In this document: piece after piece, positions 1 to 8,348 of the stretch
Numbering within the stretch: position 1 is the stretch's first letter
How the letters are laid out: each line of letters starts with the position of its first letter
Assembly: GCA_900546005.1 (NCBI GenBank)
Contig: URBJ01000025.1
Location: 1 to 26,478, forward strand
Reading direction: 5' to 3'
Length of the DNA stretch: 26,478 nucleotides
DNA from: an uncultured Alistipes sp.
GTDB lineage: Bacteria > Bacteroidota > Bacteroidia > Bacteroidales > Rikenellaceae
Notes under the pieces: model-generated
What the model saw: the letters and a program-made list of their open reading frames with translations, nothing else
Told to the model about the DNA's origin: nothing
Database searches by the model: none
Position numbers and translations under genes: made by a program

Positions 1-62
1 TCATTGAGTTCCAGCATGTAAAACCGGGTAAAGGAGCTGCATTTGTAAGAACAAAGCTGAAA
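1..62 (+). pseudogene. efp: Elongation factor P fragment (5' part cut by window edge, 3' part missing)
   Basis: Reading from base 3, about 20 codons encode a close match to the conserved EF-P N-terminal domain: IEFQHVKPGKG, then AAFVRTKLK. This loop carries the residue at the tip (the K in PGKG) that is post-translationally modified in some bacteria. EF-P normally continues with a TGRVLE-like strand and totals about 188 residues. Here similarity stops abruptly after codon 60-62. The frame then runs into a terminator hairpin (65-96) and stays open without EF-P-like sequence until about base 232. The other two frames also show no EF-P continuation, so a simple frameshift does not explain the break. 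The piece is therefore a truncated efp, a rearrangement scar, or an assembly join near a contig end. It is unlikely to be functional as it stands. Confidence 0.6.
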
Positions 63-64
63 GA

Positions 65-96
65 AGGGAGACGAATATTCGTCTTCCTCTCTTTTT
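65..96 (+). terminator. Rho-independent terminator after the efp fragment
   Basis: The arms AGGGAGACGA and TTCGTCTTCCT pair around an AT-rich centre, giving 10-12 base pairs with one G-T wobble. A pyrimidine-rich tail ending in five Ts follows (92-96). The hairpin starts within a few bases of where EF-P similarity ends. It would stop transcription arriving from upstream before the secDF promoter. Confidence 0.7.
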
Positions 97-150
97 GTCT
101 TCAAGCGAATAATTTTTTAGTGAATAAATTACGCATTCAAAGACGGTTTG

Positions 151-180
151 TTGTATTTCGGGAAAAAATATGTAGATTTG
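151..180 (+). promoter_or_regulatory. Bacteroidota-type promoter of secDF
   Basis: TTG (151-153), a 19-base spacer, then TAGATTTG (173-180) match the Bacteroidota -33/-7 consensus (TTTG and TAnnTTTG). The projected transcript start is near 184, leaving an AT-rich leader of about 70 bases before the secDF ATG. Confidence 0.65.
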
Positions 181-253
181 CACTCCAAATGCAAATATGC
201 AAGTTAAGTACTCGGCGATTTAACGAAAATTAAATATAAAACTTTCAGACAAA

Positions 254-3200
254 ATGCAGAACAAAGGAGCACTAAAACTTCTGGCGATCGCATTGGCGAT
301 TGCCTGTGCCTACCAACTTTCGTTCACTTTTGTGACGCGCCATGTCGAGAATAAGGCGGAGGCCTACGCCGCCAGCCATGCACAAAAGGGACAAAACAAT
401 TTGGATTCAATAAAGTCCAAATATTTGGATTCGGTAAAGTCCAAGACCGTTTACGATTTGGGATTTATTCAGTTCAATTACAATGAGTGTAAAGAGAAGG
501 AGATCAACCTCGGTCTCGACCTGCGTGGCGGTATGAACGTCATGTTGGAGATCTCGGTTGAGGATGTGGTCCGCGCCCTGTCGAACGACAGCAAGGATCC
601 TGTTTTCAATCAGGCTCTGCAACAGGCCCGGGAGGCTCAGAAAAACAGTACGAGCGATTATATCACCCTCTTTGCCGATGCCTACGAAAAACTTTCGAAT
701 GGCGGTAAGTTGAGCTACATCTTTAATACTCCCGAGTTGCGCGAGCAGATCAATCCCAACAGTACGAACGACGAAGTGATCAAGGTGCTTCGTGAGTTGG
801 CTGAAAGTGCGATCGAAAACTCGTTCAATGTGCTCCGGAATCGTATCGATAAGTTCGGTGTGACGCAACCCAATATCCAGAGACTGGAAAATTCTGGACG
901 TATTTTGGTGGAGCTTCCGGGTGTGAAAGAGCCGGAACGGGTTCGTAAGCTGCTTCAGGGAACAGCCAGTCTGGAATTTTGGGCAACCTATGAAAATTCA
1001 GAAATCTATCCCGCTTTGGTTGAGGCCAATACGGTGATCAAGGATTTGGAAAAGGCCGGACAGACGGTCGGTGCCGATTCTTTGGCGCAGGATTCGACGG
1101 TTGTGGTCGAAGAGGCTGTGGTTGCCGAAAACAGTGCTGCGGACTCTACCAAAGTGGATTCGACGGAAACGAGTCTGGTGGCTCAGTTGGATAGCACCGA
1201 TGTCGATCAGTCGCAGGATATGGCTCAGATGATGGCTGATTATCCGTTATTTGCCAAACTGCGTCCCATGGCCGATCAGAGCGGACAACTCGCCGGCGGT
1301 CCGGTAATCGGAACGGCTTATGCTTCCGATACGTCTGCCGTAAATCGTTATTTGGCCATCCCTCAAGTCAAGGCCCTGTTGCCGCGGGATGTGAAGTTGC
1401 TCTGGGGTGTGAAACCGATGAGCGGCAGCGAATCTGTTTTTGAATTATATGCTATCAAAGCAAATACTCGCGACGGAAAGGCCCCGCTGGATGGAGGTGT
1501 CGTAGTCGAAGCTCGTGAACAGTATGCACAGCACGGCTCGAGCGCTGAAGTATCGATGATCATGAACCCCTCGGGGGCTCGGACGTGGGCTCGACTCACG
1601 GCCGATAATGTCGGACGGTGCATCGCAATCGTGTTGGATGGCTATGTATATTCAGCTCCGGTCGTTCACGGCGAAATCTCCGGAGGTCAATCATCCATCT
1701 CCGGACAGTTTACGATCAACGAGGCCCGCGACTTGGCCAACGTGTTGAAGTCGGGTAAACTGCCTGCTCCGGCCAGAATCACGCAGGATAACGTCGTAGG
1801 TCCTTCGCTCGGTCAGGAATCGATTAACGCCGGTATGATGTCCTTCATCTTGGCCTTCATTCTGGTACTGCTTTACATGATCTTCTACTACAACAAGGCC
1901 GGTATGGTAGCCAGCATCGCCTTGATCTGTAACCTGTTCTTCCAGTTTGGCGTATTAGTCTCCTTCGGAGCCGTACTGACCCTGCCGGGTATTGCCGGTA
2001 TCGTGTTGACGATGGGTATGGCGGTCGATGCGAACGTCATCATCTACGAACGGGTCAAAGAGGAGTTGCGTATGGGCAAGACACTGAACATAGCAGTGAC
2101 CGAAGGTTACAAGAACGCTATGTCGGCTATTATCGACGGTAACGTAACCACGTTGATCACCGGTATCGTCCTGTTTGTATTTGGAACAGGTCCGGTACAA
2201 GGTTTTGCAACGACCTTGATCATCGGTATTCTGACTTCGCTGTTTACGGCAATCTTGATCACTCGGTTGATCTTCTCCGGAATGTTGAAACGGGAAAAAC
2301 ACGTGACCTTCTCGAACCGGTTTACCGAGAACTTCCTGGCCAATACACACTTCAATTTTATAGGGAAACGTAAGATTACGTATGTGATCTCCGGAATCCT
2401 GTTGCTGATCACCATCATATCGCTCAGTGTTCGTGGAATGAGCTATGGTGTAGACTTCTCTGGAGGTCGTACCTTCGTCGTACGTTTCGACCAACCCGTA
2501 ACGGCCGATCAGGTTCGTTCGGCGCTGGGCGATGTCTTCGGGGACGCCGGTAAAGAGGTAAAACAGTTCGGTAAAGAGAATCAGATGCGTATCATTACGC
2601 AATATAAGTATGATGATGCGGGAGAGGATGTTACGCACGAAATCGAACAGATGCTTTACAAAGCGCTCTCTCCGTTGATGGCACAACCGCTGACCGAGGA
2701 TGAGTTCTTGACGACGGCTACAAATCCGATCGGTATCGTCAGCTCGGATAAAGTAGGTCCGACGGTAGCACACGATATCAAGGTTAACTCCGTAATTGCC
2801 GTGTTGTTCAGTTTGGTGGCTATTGCCTTGTATATCATCATACGATTCAAACGTTGGCAGTGGGGTATCGGTAGTGTGATCTCGTTGTCGCTGGATGCGA
2901 TATTTACGATCGGAATCTTCTCGCTGTTGCACGGAGTGCTGCCGTTCAGCATGGATGTCGATCAGTCGTTCATCGCTGCCATCCTGACCATTATCGGTTA
3001 CTCGATCAACGACAAGGTGGTGATCTTCGACCGGATCCGTGAGTACCAGACACTCTATCCGAAACGGAATATCAAAGACAATATTAACAATGCAATCAAC
3101 TCGACGTTGACTCGTACGATCAATACATCGGGTACTACGCTCGTCGTGTTGTTGGCAATCTTCCTGTTCGGTGGTGAAGTGATCCGCGGATTTGTCTTCG

Positions 3201-3304
3201 CCCTGCTCTTCGGTGTGCTGATCAGTATTTACTCGACGGTATTTACCGCAACTCCGATTGCTTACGATTTGATTCGTAGAAAAGAGAAAGAGGAGACGAA
3301 GTAA
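254..3304 (+). CDS. secDF: Fused protein translocase subunit SecDF
   Basis: Inner-membrane SecDF (1016 aa) uses the proton motive force to help pull proteins through SecYEG after SecA-driven translocation. A first transmembrane segment lies near residues 7-27. The SecD signature LGLDLRGG is at 86-93, followed by the large periplasmic P1 region and a six-helix membrane block containing GMAVDANV (588-595). The SecF half starts near residue 696, and its matching motif SINDKVVIFDR is at 917-927. The acidic residues in these two motifs belong to the proton path in known SecDF proteins. SecD and SecF are separate proteins in Escherichia coli; the single-chain form is usual in Bacteroidota. P1 carries an unusual stretch at about residues 270-330, rich in Asp, Ser, Thr and Val with repeated DST triplets, probably disordered. 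No clear Shine-Dalgarno site precedes the ATG, as is common in this phylum. A strong terminator follows. Confidence 0.96.
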   Translation: MQNKGALKLLAIALAIACAYQLSFTFVTRHVENKAEAYAASHAQKGQNNLDSIKSKYLDSVKSKTVYDLGFIQFNYNECKEKEINLGLDLRGGMNVMLEISVEDVVRALSNDSKDPVFNQALQQAREAQKNSTSDYITLFADAYEKLSNGGKLSYIFNTPELREQINPNSTNDEVIKVLRELAESAIENSFNVLRNRIDKFGVTQPNIQRLENSGRILVELPGVKEPERVRKLLQGTASLEFWATYENSEIYPALVEANTVIKDLEKAGQTVGADSLAQDSTVVVEEAVVAENSAADSTKVDSTETSLVAQLDSTDVDQSQDMAQMMADYPLFAKLRPMADQSGQLAGGPVIGTAYASDTSAVNRYLAIPQVKALLPRDVKLLWGVKPMSGSESVFELYAIKANTRDGKAPLDGGVVVEAREQYAQHGSSAEVSMIMNPSGARTWARLTADNVGRCIAIVLDGYVYSAPVVHGEISGGQSSISGQFTINEARDLANVLKSGKLPAPARITQDNVVGPSLGQESINAGMMSFILAFILVLLYMIFYYNKAGMVASIALICNLFFQFGVLVSFGAVLTLPGIAGIVLTMGMAVDANVIIYERVKEELRMGKTLNIAVTEGYKNAMSAIIDGNVTTLITGIVLFVFGTGPVQGFATTLIIGILTSLFTAILITRLIFSGMLKREKHVTFSNRFTENFLANTHFNFIGKRKITYVISGILLLITIISLSVRGMSYGVDFSGGRTFVVRFDQPVTADQVRSALGDVFGDAGKEVKQFGKENQMRIITQYKYDDAGEDVTHEIEQMLYKALSPLMAQPLTEDEFLTTATNPIGIVSSDKVGPTVAHDIKVNSVIAVLFSLVAIALYIIIRFKRWQWGIGSVISLSLDAIFTIGIFSLLHGVLPFSMDVDQSFIAAILTIIGYSINDKVVIFDRIREYQTLYPKRNIKDNINNAINSTLTRTINTSGTTLVVLLAIFLFGGEVIRGFVFALLFGVLISIYSTVFTATPIAYDLIRRKEKEETK

Positions 3305-3322
3305 ATAACCTCTGCAAGAAAA

Positions 3323-3372
3323 GATAATAAAACGGCAACTGAAATCAGTTGCCGTTTTATTATTCTTTTTTT
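3323..3372 (+). terminator. Rho-independent terminator of secDF
   Basis: A long perfect stem (3324-3341 with 3346-3363) closes on the four-base loop AAAT. Its core is CGGCAACTG paired with CAGTTGCCG, and a T-rich tail (about 3365-3372) follows. The 3' arm contains the -33 element of the next promoter, so termination and initiation signals overlap. Confidence 0.9.
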
Positions 3373-3379
3373 ACCTTTG
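3349..3379 (+). promoter_or_regulatory. Promoter of cdaA, nested in the secDF terminator
   Basis: TTG (3349-3351), a 20-base spacer and TACCTTTG (3372-3379) fit the Bacteroidota consensus well. The expected transcript start is about 3383-3386, only 2-5 bases before the ATG at 3388. The mRNA would be leaderless or nearly so. Confidence 0.6.
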
Positions 3380-3387
3380 TTTTTGTT

Positions 3388-4176
3388 ATGGGATTCGGCT
3401 TTTTGGATATTACGCTGATCGATATCATCGATATCTTTCTGGTCGCACTGCTTATGTTCCAAGTCTATCGCTGGACGCGAGGAACCAATGCATTGCGTAT
3501 CGTTGTCGGCATTCTATTCATTTATCTGTTTTGGATAGTGACCCGGGTGCTGAAGATGGAGTTGATGAGCATGATCCTCGGCCAGATTATCGGAGTGGGA
3601 GTCATCGCGTTGATTGTGGTGTTCCAACAGGAGATCCGCCGATTCCTGATCCTTTTGGGTACACAATATACCAACAGGAGGGTTTCGTTTTTAGCCCGTC
3701 TGTTTCGTCCGAAGAGAAGTGCACCGAATGTGGCGGGTGTAGAGTGGATCGATACGGTAGTCAGCGCTTGCGAGGATATGGCATCGACGAAGACCGGCGC
3801 ATTGATCGTAATCGCGCGAAAGGTCAATCTGCGACCTTTTATCGAGCAGGGTGAGCGGATCGATGCGTTGATTTCGGCACCCCTGCTTAAAAATATATTC
3901 TTTAAAAACTCACCGTTGCATGACGGTGCGGTGGTGATTGCCGGCAGTCGGATCGCTGCGGCCAAGTGTGTATTACCCTCGACCGAAAGAGAGGTGCCGA
4001 TGGAGTTCGGTATGCGTCACCGTGCAGCAATGGGCGCTTCGGAGATTACGGATGCGTTGGTCATTGTCGTTTCGGAGGAGCGGGGAACGATCTCCTTGGC
4101 GCGTAAAGGTCATGTGAGCCAAGATATTTCACCGGCCAGATTGCGCAATATGTTGCGTAAAGGATTGGCCGGGTAA
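3388..4176 (+). CDS. cdaA: Diadenylate cyclase CdaA (c-di-AMP synthase)
   Basis: A 262-residue membrane protein that condenses two ATP molecules into the second messenger c-di-AMP. Three hydrophobic helices occupy roughly the first 90 residues. The DAC (DisA_N) catalytic domain follows, with both hallmark motifs: DGA at 179-181 and RHR at 210-212. It ends with the usual SEERGTISLA strand. An in-frame ATG at 3349 would add 13 residues, but it lies inside the secDF terminator stem and upstream of the promoter, so 3388 is chosen; the resulting MGFGFLDITLIDIIDIFLV-like start resembles other Bacteroidota CdaA proteins. A CdaR-type (YbbR) regulator, often adjacent in Firmicutes, is not seen here. 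The next gene begins 22 bases downstream on the same strand and could be cotranscribed. Confidence 0.93.
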   Translation: MGFGFLDITLIDIIDIFLVALLMFQVYRWTRGTNALRIVVGILFIYLFWIVTRVLKMELMSMILGQIIGVGVIALIVVFQQEIRRFLILLGTQYTNRRVSFLARLFRPKRSAPNVAGVEWIDTVVSACEDMASTKTGALIVIARKVNLRPFIEQGERIDALISAPLLKNIFFKNSPLHDGAVVIAGSRIAAAKCVLPSTEREVPMEFGMRHRAAMGASEITDALVIVVSEERGTISLARKGHVSQDISPARLRNMLRKGLAG

Positions 4177-4198
4177 CGTTATAATTCCAAATAAAAAA

Positions 4199-5941
4199 AT
4201 GAAGAGGTTGTGGATGTTGTGCACCGTTGTAGTTGTGATGAATCTATGTACGGTGACGGGGCTTTTTGCGGAAATTGTGTATGTCGATCGTCCGGATTCG
4301 GCAGGTAGGTTTGCTCCATTAATCAAGAACGATCGCTCTGCAGCGCGGGTCAACAGTGAAAGAATGGCGGTGATTATGTCGGCCGTATCTCGGGGAACGA
4401 CACTGTTTTTTTCTGCGGGAGATTACTATTTCGATGGGGCGGCAGCACCCAATCACGGATCTATCGAATCGAGTGCGACGGGACAGGTTTTCCGGGGTGA
4501 AGGTGTCGGAACAACCCGTATCCTGCAATGCAATATGCAAAAGGATTTCGGATTTGCATGTCACGAGGATTTGAAGCGAGTGCCCGCTGCAACCCTGCGG
4601 ATTCGGCATAAAGGGTGTGTGGTCGAGAACCTGACGATCGCTCTCGATCCCGAATTGCCGTCGAAGAGTATTGCCGGAACTGCGGCCCTGCAAATCGCTC
4701 ATATTGCCTACTATCCGGATAACAATGTGGGAATAGTTGAGACTACCGGTCAAGGTGAAGATTTTCTGATCGATCATGTGACAGTCTCTCGGGTCAATAT
4801 AGGTGAGAATTTAGGATCGGGAATTCTTGCGACACGATTTTTTGAGGTAGGGATCGATATTATCGGGTCGGGCGGACATGTCCGTGTGGCCGAGGTGCAC
4901 CGTTTGGATGCCCGAACGGGTATTCGACTGGATAACGGGAATCATTGTGGACAGGGGGAGTATCAATTCGAATCGGTCTACTGCATGGGTAATCCCGATG
5001 TTTTTCAAGATGGAGTGTTTTTCGATTGGGTAGGAGGACAGGCGCCGTCGATACACAACAGTTCGTGTTCGTTTACCAGTGGAATTTTTGCCGGACCGCG
5101 CGGACATTCCGGTGATCGGTTGAATCCCTACCCTGAGGCGGAGGTCATTCGTCGAGGTGGAAAGGATTGGGACTGGTTGACACTCCATGCACATACGGTT
5201 CCCGATGAACCCGATGTCGCACAAAGAACGGTATGGTATGGTTTGCCGCGGTACGCCGAAGTGGTCCGGATCGGCAGCAAACCGGTAACCGGTGGAAAAG
5301 AGTGGATTGCCGGAAAGGATTTCGAGGTGGTACGTGTGACCGATAACAAAGACTACGAGGCGGCTTCGAAAATAGTTTGGAAAGGGGAACGTCCCGATCC
5401 CGGAACGATCTATTACGTGACATTCAAGCAGCCGGCTGAGTATCGGGTTCATGATGTGGAGTGGGGAAATGCCATCAACGTGTCGGTACAGGAGGCCAAG
5501 CAGGTCGACGGCTTTGCCGTCTGTTTTTCGGATCAAGGCGTCGGTTACAAAAATCCCGACTTCCTGTTCGGCATAGGGTACAATTTCCTTTTCTCTGGAA
5601 TGTTTGTAATCAATGGAGATTTCATTTTCGATGGAAATGTCGATTTGGTCAACATTACGGGATTGACCTCCGGTGTGTGCGACGTCTGGCTGAGCGGAAT
5701 GGATGAAAACAGAAAGTGTCGCAGAATATCCATCAACAACAGCACCTTGAATCACCTTCGTATCGACGACTTTACGGAGAATATTCGTTGTGTAAACAAT
5801 TTCATGGACAATCGGTGTCTGATTCGGGCCGATTCTCCCAAACAGATGAAAAAACTTATTCGGGAGCGGAACTATCGGCTGGATGATCTGTCGAAAAGGA
5901 AGCGGTCCGCTCATGGAACGAGTGATCCTGCCCCTCGTTGA
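4199..5941 (+). CDS. Secreted protein, probable right-handed beta-helix fold
   Basis: A 580-residue protein with a cleavable signal peptide (about residues 1-24, hydrophobic core then LFA before EIVYV). The mature N-terminus has the pattern of pectate-lyase-superfamily proteins: a stretch like RMAVIMSAVSRGTTLFFSAGD followed by YYFDG, then FRGEGVGTTRI. In such proteins this motif caps a parallel beta-helix. The centre and C-terminus contain many short beta-rich segments with Asn and Gly turns, for example GNVDLVNITG and SINNSTLNHLRI. No catalytic residues of a named lyase or hydrolase family could be assigned. It follows cdaA after 22 bases and converges with the polysaccharide locus, so a glycan-related role is possible but is inference. 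It could equally be a cell-surface structural protein. Confidence 0.75.
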   Translation: MKRLWMLCTVVVVMNLCTVTGLFAEIVYVDRPDSAGRFAPLIKNDRSAARVNSERMAVIMSAVSRGTTLFFSAGDYYFDGAAAPNHGSIESSATGQVFRGEGVGTTRILQCNMQKDFGFACHEDLKRVPAATLRIRHKGCVVENLTIALDPELPSKSIAGTAALQIAHIAYYPDNNVGIVETTGQGEDFLIDHVTVSRVNIGENLGSGILATRFFEVGIDIIGSGGHVRVAEVHRLDARTGIRLDNGNHCGQGEYQFESVYCMGNPDVFQDGVFFDWVGGQAPSIHNSSCSFTSGIFAGPRGHSGDRLNPYPEAEVIRRGGKDWDWLTLHAHTVPDEPDVAQRTVWYGLPRYAEVVRIGSKPVTGGKEWIAGKDFEVVRVTDNKDYEAASKIVWKGERPDPGTIYYVTFKQPAEYRVHDVEWGNAINVSVQEAKQVDGFAVCFSDQGVGYKNPDFLFGIGYNFLFSGMFVINGDFIFDGNVDLVNITGLTSGVCDVWLSGMDENRKCRRISINNSTLNHLRIDDFTENIRCVNNFMDNRCLIRADSPKQMKKLIRERNYRLDDLSKRKRSAHGTSDPAPR

Positions 5942-5953
5942 GGAACAGGATCA
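5923..5953. terminator. Hairpin at the convergent gene junction
   Basis: TGATCCTG (5923-5930) pairs with CAGGATCA (5946-5953). The inner arms CCTC and GAGG close on a three-base loop. The stop codon of the upstream + strand gene lies in the loop region. No T-tract follows directly; a weaker second hairpin (GTGAA with TTCAC, 5958-5978) is followed by a short pyrimidine run. It could end transcription from either strand, but the evidence is modest. Confidence 0.4.
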
Positions 5954-6065
5954 GATGGTGAAGCGTGATTTGTTTCACTCCTCTTTTGTGCCTCGGGAGG
6001 TTTGAGAGCGATCGGTCGAGATGGCTGGGTAGGAGGCTCAGACTCCCTCCCCTGCCATGTTGTCT

Positions 6066-8342
6066 TTATCGGGTGACCTCGAAAGTGCCCCCTAAATCTG
6101 CGGTCGAGCTTCCGCCGACCCAAACTTTGAATTGCCCCGGTTCGTATCCGTAGCTCATGTCCCGGCGGTAGAAACTGATGCTTTCAGAGTCCAATCGGAA
6201 TGTGACCTCCCGGCTCTCACCCGGAGCCAGTTTCACTCGTTCGAAACCCTTCAGTTGCCGGAGTGGACGTGTGACACTGGCTACCACATCTTGAAGATAG
6301 AGCTGTACCACCTCCGTGCCACTTCTCTCACCACTGTTGCGAACCGTTACGGAGACCTCAATCGGGTGTTTCATGTCGCTTTTATCGGGCGAAATCCGAA
6401 GATCGGAATATTCAAAGGTCGTGTAACTGAGTCCGTATCCGAAGGGATAGAGCGGTGTGTTGTCCGGAAGATCGATATAACGCGAAACGTAGTGTTGTTC
6501 TCCGACATTCGGTGTAAAGGGCCGTCCGGTATTTTTCATGTCGTAGTGGATCGGGACCTGCCCCAAGGTCCGCGGAAAGGTCATGGTCAGCTTTCCGCAA
6601 GGGTTGAAATCGCCTGACAGTATATCGGCAACGGCGTGTCCTCCCTCCGTGCCCGGATACCATGCTTCGACAATCGCATCGGCTACGGAGCTCTCCCAGC
6701 TCAGATCGAGCGGACGTCCGTTCAGCAACAACAGAACGAGGGGCTTGCCTGTGGTGCGGATCGCTGCAATCAGCTCCTGTTGGATCTTCGGCAGCGAGAT
6801 GGTGGTCATACTCGTCGCCTCTCCGCTCCACGATCCGGGTAGACCGACCGCTACAACTGCGACGTCGCTGTTGCGTGCTGCTTGCAGGGCTGATCGGAAT
6901 CCGATGCGGCTCTCCTGTTGGTAGGGGGCTCCATGGGCATATATGATCTTGTTGCGACCGAAACGCTCCTGCATGCCTTGAAGAATGGAGACGACATGCG
7001 ACGTGTCCCCTTGTCCGTACCACGATCCGAGCAGATCGATCCGGGAGTTGGCGAATGGTCCGATCAGAGCGATTTTGCGTCCTGCTGTGATCGGAAGCGT
7101 CCGGTTGTCGTTTTTCAACAGGACGATCGACTTTCGGGCCATGTCGCGTGCGGCTGCCAGATTCTCCGGTTTGTAGAATTCGCGTGCGGCAGCTGTCGTA
7201 TCGAGGTAACGGTACGGATCATCGAAGAGCCCCAATGCGCATTTTACCCGCAAAACGCCGGCACACATCCGATCGACCTGCCGGAGAGAAACCTTTTTCT
7301 GTTCGACCAATTTTTTGAGAAAACGGTGGTAGATGTCGCCCTGAAGGTCCATGTTGATTCCCGCGTTGAGGGCCAGAGCACCGGCTTCCATGCTGTCGGC
7401 TGCCACGCCGTGCGGCACCAGTTCATTGATGGCGGTAAAGTCCGTTACGACGAATCCGTTGAATCCCCACTCCTTGCGCAGGATGTCGGTCATCAGGTAG
7501 TGACTGGCCGTGGCCGGAACTGCATCGATGTCATTGAATGCGCTCATGACCGATCCAACTCCGGCATCTATCCCGGCTTGATAGGGCGGCAGGTAGACTT
7601 CGCGAAGCGTACGGTCGGTGATGTCTACGGTCTGGTAGTCGCGTCCGGCTTGAGGGGCTCCGTAGGCTGCGAAGTGTTTGATGCAGGCCAGAATCGTACT
7701 GTCCGAGGTGAGGGATTGGGCTGTGGGGCCTTGGTATCCCTCCACCATGGCGGCGGCAATCAGCGAGCCGAGGTAGGTGTCCTCTCCCGAACCCTCCGAA
7801 ACGCGTCCCCAACGCGGATCCCGTGTCACGTCGACCATCGGCGAAAAGGTCCAGTTCAGACCGGCGGCAATCGCTTCACGCGCGGCTACGCGTGCAGAGT
7901 TTTTGATTCCCTCGATGTCCCACGAACAAGACATGCCGAGATTGATCGGAAAGATGGTCTTCATGCCGTGAATGACGTCGTAGCCGAACAACAGCGGAAT
8001 GCCCATGCGGGTCTCCTCGACTGCAATGCGTTGCAGTTCGCGGTTGTAGGACGGAACGTGGGCATTGAAGATGTTTCCACAGGTGCCGTTGCGGATCGCC
8101 TCCTCGACATTTTTCGGAAGCGTAGGTCCGGTCGTGGTGAAGTGGCTCGAGTAGAGAACTAATTGTCCGATCTTCTCGTCAAGGGTCATGCGTTGCATCA
8201 GGGAATCGACGCACTGTTCGATTTTCGGATCGGAAAAGAAGTGAGAGGCCTCCTCGGCCGATGTGGTCCGGTCGTGGGACGAACCACACCCTTGCAGAAA
8301 ACCGAGTGCCAGAAGGAAAATACACGGGTAAAAGATTTTCAT
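6066..8342 (-). CDS. bglX: Glycoside hydrolase family 3 beta-glucosidase, BglX-like lipoprotein
   Basis: A 758-residue GH3 enzyme that should release glucose from the non-reducing ends of beta-gluco-oligosaccharides. It begins with a lipoprotein signal peptide (LGFLQGC, lipidated Cys19). Next come the GH3 N-terminal barrel with the nucleophile motif VVTDF (Asp301), the C-terminal alpha/beta domain with GEATSMTTISLP, which carries the expected acid/base glutamate, and a fibronectin-III-like domain at the end. Length and domain order match periplasmic BglX proteins. It is the last gene of the susC-susD-GH144-GH3 unit, starting 6 bases after the preceding stop codon. GH3 enzymes in such loci include beta-1,2-glucosidases (sophorose-type), beta-1,3- and general beta-glucosidases; the sequence alone does not fix the linkage. 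Confidence 0.94.
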   Translation of the reverse strand: MKIFYPCIFLLALGFLQGCGSSHDRTTSAEEASHFFSDPKIEQCVDSLMQRMTLDEKIGQLVLYSSHFTTTGPTLPKNVEEAIRNGTCGNIFNAHVPSYNRELQRIAVEETRMGIPLLFGYDVIHGMKTIFPINLGMSCSWDIEGIKNSARVAAREAIAAGLNWTFSPMVDVTRDPRWGRVSEGSGEDTYLGSLIAAAMVEGYQGPTAQSLTSDSTILACIKHFAAYGAPQAGRDYQTVDITDRTLREVYLPPYQAGIDAGVGSVMSAFNDIDAVPATASHYLMTDILRKEWGFNGFVVTDFTAINELVPHGVAADSMEAGALALNAGINMDLQGDIYHRFLKKLVEQKKVSLRQVDRMCAGVLRVKCALGLFDDPYRYLDTTAAAREFYKPENLAAARDMARKSIVLLKNDNRTLPITAGRKIALIGPFANSRIDLLGSWYGQGDTSHVVSILQGMQERFGRNKIIYAHGAPYQQESRIGFRSALQAARNSDVAVVAVGLPGSWSGEATSMTTISLPKIQQELIAAIRTTGKPLVLLLLNGRPLDLSWESSVADAIVEAWYPGTEGGHAVADILSGDFNPCGKLTMTFPRTLGQVPIHYDMKNTGRPFTPNVGEQHYVSRYIDLPDNTPLYPFGYGLSYTTFEYSDLRISPDKSDMKHPIEVSVTVRNSGERSGTEVVQLYLQDVVASVTRPLRQLKGFERVKLAPGESREVTFRLDSESISFYRRDMSYGYEPGQFKVWVGGSSTADLGGTFEVTR

Positions 8343-8348
8343 AACGGA

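Noticed and set aside
4811..5914. 367-codon open frame on the - strand opposite the beta-helix gene
   Set aside because: The + frame has a signal peptide and coherent beta-rich sequence; the - frame looks like random translation.
6918..8162. 414-codon open frame on the + strand across the GH3 gene
   Set aside because: It is antisense to a clear GH3 domain with catalytic motifs. Its own translation shows no domain, signal or composition of a real protein.
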